Source of the DNA: CBDUQI01 sp965369325
GTDB taxonomy: Bacteria > Pseudomonadota > Gammaproteobacteria > Steroidobacterales > JBCBZW01
DNA: 12,566 nt
NCBI GenBank assembly: GCA_965369325.1
Contig: CBDUQI010000172.1
Coordinates: 1 to 12,566 of the forward strand
Reading direction: 5' to 3'
In this document: positions 7,461 to 12,566 of the stretch, one piece after another
Numbering within the stretch: the first letter of the stretch is position 1
How the letters are laid out: every line of letters begins with the position of its first letter
Translations under genes and position numbers: made by a program
Notes under the pieces: generated by a model
Told to the model about the DNA's origin: nothing
Databases searched by the model: none
Seen by the model: the letters and a program-made list of their open reading frames with translations, nothing else

Positions 7461-7476
7461 TGGCATGGATTATGCA
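7461..7476 (+). promoter_or_regulatory. Sigma-54 (RpoN) promoter of glnA
   Basis: TGGCATGGATTATGCA matches TGGCACGNNNNTTGCW with the invariant GG (7462-7463) and GC (7474-7475) at the required spacing. It deviates at one base in the -24 element (T for C) and one in the -12 element (A for T). The expected start is near 7487. Two NtrC dyads upstream (centres about -88 and -119) and glnA downstream give strong support, mirroring glnAp2 of enteric bacteria. Confidence 0.75.
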
Positions 7477-7569
7477 GCGAAAACAGCCACAACTCATGCC
7501 CATGCTGCGGTTGCTGGTCGCACGCCGGCGGGCACTGACACCACCTAATTAATAGCCCTGGGAGGCACC

Positions 7570-8979
7570 ATGACACCCAAAGAGGTAATCGCCTTATTAG
7601 CGGAGAAAGAGGCGAAGTTCGTCGATTTGCGCTTTGCAGATACGCGCGGTAAAGAGCAGCACGTGACTGTGCCCGCCCACGCAATCGATGAGGATTTCTT
7701 CGAAGACGGCAAGATGTTTGACGGCTCATCCATTGCCGGCTGGAAGGGGATCCAGGAATCCGACATGGTTCTGATGCCTGATCCGGACACGGCGGTCGCC
7801 GATGCGTTTTGCGAGGAATCCACGGTGAATCTGCGCTGCGACGTCTACGAGCCCTCCACCATGACCGGCTATGAGCGTGACCCGCGCTCGTTAGCCAAGC
7901 GCGCGGAGGAGTACCTAAAATCCACTGGCATTGCCGACACCGCCTACTTTGGGCCGGAAAATGAGTTCTTCGTGTTTGATGATGTGCGCTACGAGGTTGG
8001 CATGCGCAGCATGTCATATGCCATCGATTCCATTGAGGCCGCCTGGAATAGCAACAAAGCGTACGACGAAGGCAACATGGGCCACCGCCCCGGCGTGAAG
8101 GGCGGGTACTTTCCGGTGCCGCCGGTTGATTCGCTGCAGGATGTGCGCTCGGCCATGTGCACCGTGCTGGAGGAGTACGGCATCAAGACCGAGGTGCACC
8201 ATCACGAGGTGGCTACCGCTGGCCAGTGCGAGATCGGCGTTGCGTTCAATACGCTGACCACCAAGGCGGATGAGGTGCTTATCCTTAAGTATGTGGTGCA
8301 AAACGTGGCGGCGGCATTCGGTAAAACGGCTACGTTCATGCCGAAGCCGCTGGTCGGCGACAACGGCAACGGAATGCACGTACATATGTCGCTTGGCAAG
8401 GGTGGCAAGAACATCTTCTCTGGTGACCAGTACGGTGGCCTGTCCGAGGCAGCGTTGTACTACATCGGTGGGGTAATCAAGCACGCGCGGGCGATCAATG
8501 CATTTGCCAACCCCGCCACCAATAGCTACAAGCGCCTGGTGCCCGGGTTCGAAGCGCCCGTGCTGCTGGCCTACTCGGCCCGCAACCGATCCGCCTCGGT
8601 ACGTATTCCGTTTGTCGCCAACCCCAAGGGCCGACGCATTGAAGTGCGCTTTCCTGACTCTACCGCCAACCCGTACTTCGCTTTTGCGGCGATGCTAATG
8701 GCGGGGCTGGACGGCATTGCAAACAAGGTGCATCCGGGCGATGCGATGGATAAAGACCTGTATGACCTGCCGGCAGAAGAGCTCAAGGACATTCCCACGG
8801 TGTGTTCATCTTTGGGCCAGGCGCTGGCGGCACTGGATGCTGACCGCGAGTTCCTGACCGCCGGCGGCGTCTTCAGCGACGACCTGATTGATGCGTATAT
8901 CGCGCTGAAGTCTGAAGACGTCCAGACCTTGCAGATGTCCACCCATCCGGCGGAATTTGAGATGTACTACAGCCTCTGA
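7570..8979 (+). CDS. glnA: Glutamine synthetase type I (GSI-beta, adenylylation-regulated)
   Basis: Makes glutamine from glutamate, ammonia and ATP in the cytosol as a dodecamer; this is the main ammonium-assimilation enzyme at low nitrogen. It has 469 residues, identical in length to E. coli GlnA. Visible are the N-terminal beta-Grasp domain with FDGSSIAGW, the metal-binding glutamates in FGPENEFFVFD (E130, E132), HHHEVATAGQCEIG, GNGMHVHMSL, the NRSASVRIP arginine segment, and RRIEVRFPDSTANPY. The adenylylation tyrosine is Y398 in DLYDLP, so control by GlnE (ATase) with a PII protein elsewhere in the genome is expected. GGGAGG with 4-nt spacing sets the start. A sigma-54 promoter and two NtrC sites lie upstream. 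The glnL-glnG pair that would control it lies downstream. Confidence 0.98.
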   Translation: MTPKEVIALLAEKEAKFVDLRFADTRGKEQHVTVPAHAIDEDFFEDGKMFDGSSIAGWKGIQESDMVLMPDPDTAVADAFCEESTVNLRCDVYEPSTMTGYERDPRSLAKRAEEYLKSTGIADTAYFGPENEFFVFDDVRYEVGMRSMSYAIDSIEAAWNSNKAYDEGNMGHRPGVKGGYFPVPPVDSLQDVRSAMCTVLEEYGIKTEVHHHEVATAGQCEIGVAFNTLTTKADEVLILKYVVQNVAAAFGKTATFMPKPLVGDNGNGMHVHMSLGKGGKNIFSGDQYGGLSEAALYYIGGVIKHARAINAFANPATNSYKRLVPGFEAPVLLAYSARNRSASVRIPFVANPKGRRIEVRFPDSTANPYFAFAAMLMAGLDGIANKVHPGDAMDKDLYDLPAEELKDIPTVCSSLGQALAALDADREFLTAGGVFSDDLIDAYIALKSEDVQTLQMSTHPAEFEMYYSL

Positions 8980-9007
8980 TCTGCGTCGGGCTGATGCATT
9001 GCTGCCC

Positions 9008-9049
9008 AGGCCTTGGCGTGCGCCGCTGGTTCGGCGCCCGTCGGGGCCT
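9008..9049 (+). terminator. Possible terminator or attenuator hairpin after glnA
   Basis: GCGCCG (9020-9025) and CGGCGC (9032-9037) form a perfect 6-bp stem. Outer arms AGGCC (9008-9012) and GGCCT (9045-9049) can extend the fold across an internal loop. The next bases are CAATTAAC, so the U-run of an intrinsic terminator is missing. It may give partial termination, mRNA 3'-end protection or rho-dependent ending between the abundant glnA message and the downstream genes. The fold is seen; its role is inferred. Confidence 0.35.
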
Positions 9050-9177
9050 CAATTAACACCGATTTCAAGCGGCAGGACCGATAAATATGGTAAACGGCGG
9101 TCGATATGCATCAAACTTGGCCAATTTCAAGGAACAGAGTGCTTTTTCCCGCGCGCTCCGCGCGTTATCCTCTAGTC

Positions 9178-9735
9178 ATGAAAGCTGCAATCACCGCAAT
9201 GCTCTGCGGGCTGATCCTCGGCGGCGCCGCCCAGGCGTCCGCGGCGGAGCTGTACCGTTGGGTCGATGCGGATGGTCAGGTGCACTACTCGGATCGCCCT
9301 CACGCGGGTGCCACCAGCATCGAGATCGACATCACCCCACCGGCCATCTCAACACCAGCGTCTACCACGACGTCCAGCCCCGGCACAGCACGCAGCGCCG
9401 ACGAGCCCGCGTTGCCAGAAGTGGAATCGATGCGCTCGATCAACCTCACCCGGCCCACCGAGAATCAGGTGCTGCACAACATCGCCGGACAGCTCTCAGT
9501 GGCGGTCTCGGTGACTCCGCGTCTTGCCGAAGGGCACCGAATCAATTTGTATATGGATGGCAACCGCATTGTCGAAGGGCAGCCCGGCCGTCTCGCGTTT
9601 CGCCTGGACGAGGTATACCGAGGCGAGCATACGCTGATAGCCGCGGTGGAAGAGCCCGGCGGGCGCGAACTGCTGCGCAGCGATGCCGTCACGTTCTTCG
9701 TGCGTCAGACGTCAATTCAAAATCGCGCGAACTAA
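9178..9735 (+). CDS. Secreted DUF4124-domain protein in the gln locus, function unknown
   Basis: The product is an exported protein of 185 residues of no known function. Residues 1-22/23 look like a Sec signal peptide: MK, a hydrophobic core, then ASA/A before ELYRW. The mature N-terminus has the DUF4124 pattern LYRWVDADGQVHYSDRP (about 25-41). A Ser/Thr/Pro/Ala-rich linker follows (about 55-80). The C-terminal half (about 85-180) reads like one beta-sandwich, Ig-like domain (INLYMDGNRI...GEHTLIAAVEE...VTFFVRQ). The frame extends 24 codons upstream, but the signal peptide fixes ATG at 9178. No Shine-Dalgarno precedes it. TATCCT at 9166-9171 could place a transcript start almost on the ATG. 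It has no cysteine in the mature part, so it is not a lipoprotein. From memory, P. aeruginosa PA5120 near glnA is a comparable DUF4124 protein. A link to nitrogen metabolism is unproven. Confidence 0.8.
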   Translation: MKAAITAMLCGLILGGAAQASAAELYRWVDADGQVHYSDRPHAGATSIEIDITPPAISTPASTTTSSPGTARSADEPALPEVESMRSINLTRPTENQVLHNIAGQLSVAVSVTPRLAEGHRINLYMDGNRIVEGQPGRLAFRLDEVYRGEHTLIAAVEEPGGRELLRSDAVTFFVRQTSIQNRAN

Positions 9736-9792
9736 CCGCGCTTCAGGGGTGCCTATTCGTTCTTGCGTCTAACCCGGCGCGAGTAAGCTGAC

Positions 9793-9838
9793 GGTGGCTG
9801 GCGCCACCCCTTTGTCAAGCATCCGCCAGTGGCGGGAT
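9793..9838 (+). promoter_or_regulatory. Two consecutive hairpins upstream of glnL
   Basis: GGTGGC-TGGC-GCCACC (9793-9808) is a perfect 6-bp stem with a tetraloop, followed by CCTTTGTC. A second stem pairs ATCCGCC (9821-9827) with GGCGGGAT (9831-9838) around AGT, with one bulged G. The first hairpin would bury a GTG at 9794 that could otherwise be the glnL start, which argues that this stretch is untranslated leader. A weak terminator or attenuator limiting read-through into glnL-glnG is possible, but the U-run is poor. Confidence 0.4.
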
Positions 9839-9874
9839 GTATCGGCATCGAATCAAAAACGGCGGCCCTTACCG

Positions 9875-10951
9875 GTGCTTAGCAAGACACAACTCAACGA
9901 TCTGCTTAATCATTTGACCGCGGCGACGTTGCTGGTCGAAGCAAAAGGCAACGTGCTCTATCTCAACGCGGCGGGCGAGCAAATGCTGGGCATCAGTTTG
10001 CGCCAGATTGCGGGGCATACGCTGGCCGACGCACTGTCACCTGATGTGCTCACGCCGCTGGTTGCCCGTGCGTTGGAATCGGGCCGCAGCTATGCGCACC
10101 GCGAGCTCGCGCTTGCGCGTATTGGCAGTACCGGGGGTGAATTGATCGTTGATTGCATGTTAACGCCGATGCCCTCGCAGGGTGCTGTGTTGGTGGAGCT
10201 GCATGACGCCCGCCCACGCATACGTTTTGATCGCGATGCCGCGCTTTCTATTCAACAAGGCGTAAGCCGCAGCATGGTGCGACAGCTGGCACACGAAATA
10301 AAAAACCCGTTGGGCGGTTTGCGTGGCGCTGCGCAGTTGCTTGAACGGCGTTTGCCGCAGGGCGGCTTACAAGACTACACCGGTGTGATCATGCGTGAGG
10401 CGGATCGGCTGACGGTGTTAGTCGACAAGCTGCTTGGTCCGGCGACCGCCCCTTCAGTGGAGCAGGTGAACATTCACGAGTTGCTGCACGATGTGCAGCG
10501 GCTGATTGAGGCGGAGGCGCCGCCGGGTGTGATCGTGCGGGTGGACTTTGATCCTTCGCTGCCGAGTGTATTGATTGATCGCGATGAGATGGTGCAGGCA
10601 TGTTTGAACCTGGCGCGCAACGCGCTGCAGGCGTTGCCGCCGACGGGCTGGATTTTGTTTCGTACCCGCGCGATTACGCAAGCCACTATTCAAGATAGAC
10701 GCTACTCATTGGGAGTGCGGATTGACGTGGAAGACAACGGCCCCGGCGTGTCAGAACAGTTGCAAGAGACGATGTTTTACCCGTTGGTCAGCGGCCGGCG
10801 TGATGGCACTGGTATTGGCTTGCCGGTGGCACAAGAACTTGTGCGTCGCCAAGGCGGTGTCATTAACTACTCGCGTGCGCCGGCCGACCATGAGCACCCG
10901 GTGGCGCGCACGGTGTTCAGCATTTGCCTGCCATTGGAGCTTAACCAATGA
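9875..10951 (+). CDS. glnL: Nitrogen regulation sensor histidine kinase NtrB (NRII)
   Basis: A cytosolic kinase/phosphatase that phosphorylates NtrC when nitrogen is scarce and dephosphorylates it when PII binds. The N-terminal PAS domain (about residues 8-110) has no membrane segments. The H box VRQLAHEIKNPLGGLRGAAQLL holds H140 (H139 in E. coli NtrB). Then come the N box NLARNALQAL, the DVEDNGPGV box, FYPLVSGR, and GTGIGLPVAQELV. The length is 358 residues from GTG 9875 (E. coli 349), which aligns the N-terminus and the histidine with the family. A longer version from GTG 9794 (385 residues) is open, but its extra 27 residues look unrelated and overlap a hairpin. Neither start has a good ribosome site. 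The stop overlaps the glnG ATG by 4 bp (ATGA), which shows coupling. Confidence 0.94.
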   Translation: MLSKTQLNDLLNHLTAATLLVEAKGNVLYLNAAGEQMLGISLRQIAGHTLADALSPDVLTPLVARALESGRSYAHRELALARIGSTGGELIVDCMLTPMPSQGAVLVELHDARPRIRFDRDAALSIQQGVSRSMVRQLAHEIKNPLGGLRGAAQLLERRLPQGGLQDYTGVIMREADRLTVLVDKLLGPATAPSVEQVNIHELLHDVQRLIEAEAPPGVIVRVDFDPSLPSVLIDRDEMVQACLNLARNALQALPPTGWILFRTRAITQATIQDRRYSLGVRIDVEDNGPGVSEQLQETMFYPLVSGRRDGTGIGLPVAQELVRRQGGVINYSRAPADHEHPVARTVFSICLPLELNQ

Positions 10952-12345
10952 GCGCGCATTCGCCAGAGGTCTGGGTGCTGGACGATGATGCTTCCATTCG
11001 CTGGGTGCTGGAACAGGCACTGGGCGATGCCGGGCTGAGCCCACGCAGCTTCGCATCGGCGACACTCTTTTTGCAAGCCATCCAGGTGCGCAAACCGGAT
11101 GTGATCATCACCGACATCCGCATGCCCGATGCCGATGGGTTAGACCTGTTGCGCCAGTTGCACCACAAATATCCCAGTCTACCGGTCATCGTCATCACTG
11201 CGCACTCGGATTTGGACAGTGCCGTGTCGGCGTATGAGGGCGGCGCCTTTGAGTATTTGCCCAAGCCATTTGATATCGACCAAGCAGTGGCGCTGGTGCG
11301 TCGCGCCGCCGGCAGCGAGCCCGTCGCCGAACAACCCGAACAAACCGAGAGCGCGTATCCCTCCCTGATCGGACGCGCACCCGGCATGCAGGAAGTCTTC
11401 CGGGCGATCGGCCGCTTGTCGCGTGCATCAATGACCGTGCTGGTGACCGGCGAATCCGGCACCGGAAAAGAGTTGGTCGCGGCGGCTTTGCATCGGCACA
11501 GTCCGCGCGCGAAAGGGCCTTTCATTGCGCTGAACACCTCGGCAATTCCCACCGAGCTTCTGGAGTCGGAATTGTTCGGCCACGAGCGCGGTGCCTTTAC
11601 CGGTGCAGACAACGCTCGCATCGGGCGCTTCGAGCAGGCCAGCGGCGGCACGCTTTTTCTGGATGAAATTGGCGATATGCCATCTGCGCTGCAAACACGT
11701 CTGCTGCGGGTGCTGGCGGAGAATGAGTTCTATCGCGTGGGCGGCCAGGTGCCGGTACGAGTGGATGTGCGGGTGATTGCCGCCACCCATCAGGATCTGG
11801 ATCAGCGGGTACGCGATGGCTTGTTCCGCGAAGACCTTTATCACCGGCTCAATGTGATCCGCGTGCATGTGCCGCCGTTGCGTGATCGCCGTGACGACAT
11901 CGATCTGTTGCTGAACCATTACCTGGCCGAAGCGGCGGTTGAACTGGGGGTAGCCAAGAAGTCGCTGGCAGCACAAGCGCGGCACTGCCTCAACAATTTC
12001 CACTGGCCTGGCAATGTGCGTGAGCTGGTAAATGCCTGTCGTCGTATGACCCTGGTTGCCCCTGGGCAGCTGATAGAGTTACACGACGTACCGCAGGAAT
12101 TCACCAGCAACGCCAAGGCGACGCTGCCTGCCGAGAACTGGGTGGCGGCCGTTTCGGCTTGGGCGGAGCGCAGCCTGTCGGCGGATGGGCCACCGCTGGT
12201 GAGCACCGCTGTGCCCGAACTGGAACGGGCGTTGATCGGCGTCGCGTTGGCTAAATCCGGTGGCCGGCGCCAGCGGGCGGCCCGATTGCTGGGGTGGGGA
12301 CGAAACACACTCACCCGCAAAATGCGGACCCTAGGATTGGATTAA
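10948..12345 (+). CDS. glnG: Nitrogen regulation response regulator NtrC (NRI), sigma-54 activator
   Basis: An enhancer-binding AAA+ activator of RpoN-dependent nitrogen genes. It has 465 residues (E. coli 469). The receiver domain (about 5-120) has the acidic pocket D12-D14, phospho-acceptor D56 in TDIRMPD, T84 and K106. The AAA+ domain (about 140-375) has Walker A GESGTGKE (168-175), the sigma-54-contacting GAFTGA loop (215-220), Walker B GGTLFLDEIGD (233-243), REDLYHRLNVIRVHVPPLRDR, and WPGNVRELVN. The Fis-type helix-turn-helix fills the last 27 residues (AARLLGWGRNTLTRKM). All catalytic residues are intact. The start overlaps the glnL stop (ATGA). Its likely targets in this window are the two dyads upstream of glnA. 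A sigma-54-type site 200 bp downstream of the gene may be another. Confidence 0.97.
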   Translation: MSAHSPEVWVLDDDASIRWVLEQALGDAGLSPRSFASATLFLQAIQVRKPDVIITDIRMPDADGLDLLRQLHHKYPSLPVIVITAHSDLDSAVSAYEGGAFEYLPKPFDIDQAVALVRRAAGSEPVAEQPEQTESAYPSLIGRAPGMQEVFRAIGRLSRASMTVLVTGESGTGKELVAAALHRHSPRAKGPFIALNTSAIPTELLESELFGHERGAFTGADNARIGRFEQASGGTLFLDEIGDMPSALQTRLLRVLAENEFYRVGGQVPVRVDVRVIAATHQDLDQRVRDGLFREDLYHRLNVIRVHVPPLRDRRDDIDLLLNHYLAEAAVELGVAKKSLAAQARHCLNNFHWPGNVRELVNACRRMTLVAPGQLIELHDVPQEFTSNAKATLPAENWVAAVSAWAERSLSADGPPLVSTAVPELERALIGVALAKSGGRRQRAARLLGWGRNTLTRKMRTLGLD

Positions 12346-12352
12346 GTTAAGT

Positions 12353-12392
12353 GTTGCGCTTTAGCCACAGCCCTTTGTGGCCTTGCAGCAAC
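12353..12392 (+). terminator. Two-tier inverted repeat after glnG, possible terminator
   Basis: GCCACA (12364-12369) and TGTGGC (12376-12381) form a 6-bp stem with a 6-base loop. Outer arms GTTGC (12353-12357) and GCAAC (12388-12392) pair around it, with symmetric 6-base internal bulges. It lies 7 bases after the glnG stop, where a transcript end is expected. Only CTTG follows the inner stem, so it is not a classic intrinsic terminator. Confidence 0.4.
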
Positions 12393-12476
12393 AACATAGA
12401 ATAACTAGTTTAATAGCTTAAAACACAGCATAAGCGCGTTCTCTCGGAGCCCGCCGGGAAGCTAAAGTTGTAATAT

Positions 12477-12507
12477 TTGAACAACAACTGTTGCTTTGTG
12501 CTAGACT
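12477..12507 (+). promoter_or_regulatory. Possible sigma-70 promoter downstream of glnG (extended -10)
   Basis: TGCTAGACT (12499-12507) fits an extended -10 (TGn plus TAGACT, four of six consensus bases). TTGAAC (12477-12482) resembles a -35 but at 19-bp spacing. A GC-rich CCGCC discriminator follows, as at promoters of stable or growth-controlled RNAs. The start would be near 12514. No start codon with a ribosome site is visible before the window ends. Confidence 0.4.
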
Positions 12508-12546
12508 CCGCCAACCGGGCCGACCCACGACCGAAATATATTGTTC

Positions 12547-12562
12547 TGGCACGTGCTCGGCC
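12547..12562 (+). promoter_or_regulatory. Possible sigma-54 promoter reading out of the window
   Basis: TGGCACGTGCTCGGCC has a perfect -24 element (TGGCACG) and the GC of the -12 element (12560-12561) at the exact required spacing. The -12 flanks are poor (CGGCC instead of TTGCW). The start would be near 12573, just past the edge. No NtrC dyad is found between glnG and this site. Its position just after ntrC recalls the RpoN/NtrC-controlled sRNA NrsZ of P. aeruginosa. Confidence 0.45.
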
Positions 12563-12566
12563 CAAG

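Larger units (their letters stand above)
7186..7569. promoter_or_regulatory. Divergent regulatory region between glyQ and glnA (384 bp, no gene)
   Basis: There is no credible coding sequence here; open frames crossing it lack recognisable content. On the plus side it holds two NtrC-type dyads, an AT-rich stretch (about 7428-7460), a sigma-54 promoter and an 83-nt glnA leader ending in GGGAGG (7560-7565) just before the ATG. On the minus side, toward glyQ, it holds the leader hairpin at 7204-7220 and a possible -10 (TATACT, 7309-7314) with no convincing -35. That -10 lies between inverted arms GCGCAA (7304-7309) and TTGCGC (7319-7324). The glyQ promoter is therefore only tentative. Confidence 0.6.

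Noticed and set aside
7215..7538. 107-codon plus-strand open frame in the glyQ-glnA gap
   Set aside because: It covers the NtrC dyads and the sigma-54 promoter, its composition is not protein-like, and no ribosome site is seen.
9118..9133. Sigma-54-like TGGCC upstream of the DUF4124 gene
   Set aside because: The base pair at the -12 position is GG, not GC, so the invariant dinucleotide is missing.
9150..9164. CGCGCG-CTC-CGCGCG hairpin before the DUF4124 gene as a terminator
   Set aside because: The T-run precedes the stem on the plus strand, so it is in the wrong place; on the minus strand the stem is followed by A residues.
9106..9177. Upstream ATG (9106) for the DUF4124 protein
   Set aside because: It would place 24 charged and mixed residues in front of a clear signal peptide; no ribosome site supports it.
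1..12566. A new defence, mobile or biosynthetic system
   Set aside because: All large genes are recognisable housekeeping or nitrogen-control genes with intact motifs; no transposase, integrase, repeat array or toxin-antitoxin pair is visible.

Overview
The window comes from the chromosome of a gammaproteobacterium, probably of the Pseudomonas/Oceanospirillales type. The reasons are the gene order, the full-length GyrB ending in NIDI that carries the proteobacterial insertion in its C-terminal half, the two-subunit glycyl-tRNA synthetase (GlyQ plus GlyS), an adenylylation-type glutamine synthetase, and an NtrB/NtrC pair very close to the enteric and pseudomonad proteins. Coding DNA is moderately GC-rich. 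I see no insertion sequences, phage genes, CRISPR arrays, tRNAs or rRNAs. The species cannot be named from this sequence alone.

Left part (1-2869, plus strand): the 3' end of recF, then gyrB, the classic oriC-proximal pair of the dnaA-dnaN-recF-gyrB series. A consensus extended -10 promoter overlaps the recF stop codon and probably gives gyrB its own promoter. Middle part (2871-7185, minus strand): a tightly packed glyQ-glyS-gmhB-plsC unit, transcribed toward gyrB. It combines tRNA-Gly charging with LPS heptose synthesis (GmhB) and phospholipid synthesis (PlsC). It converges on gyrB with a single base between the stop codons.

Right part (7186-12566, plus strand): a 384-bp divergent regulatory region, then glnA, a small secreted DUF4124-type protein, glnL (ntrB) and glnG (ntrC). 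The region upstream of glnA holds a good sigma-54 (-24/-12) promoter and two NtrC-type dyads whose centres are 31 bp apart, the same layout as enteric glnA. The locus therefore looks self-contained: NtrB phosphorylates NtrC, NtrC-P acts with sigma-54 on glnA, and read-through or a separate promoter supplies more NtrB/NtrC.

The most interesting unexplained part is the last 220 bp after glnG. It holds an RNA-like inverted-repeat structure, an extended -10 sigma-70-type promoter and, just before the edge, a second sigma-54-type site with a perfect -24 element. These point to a nitrogen-controlled transcript starting just outside the window. Its position matches that of the NtrC/RpoN-dependent small RNA NrsZ of Pseudomonas aeruginosa. 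No clear new multi-gene system is present; the novel candidates are regulatory elements and the DUF4124 protein inside the nitrogen locus.
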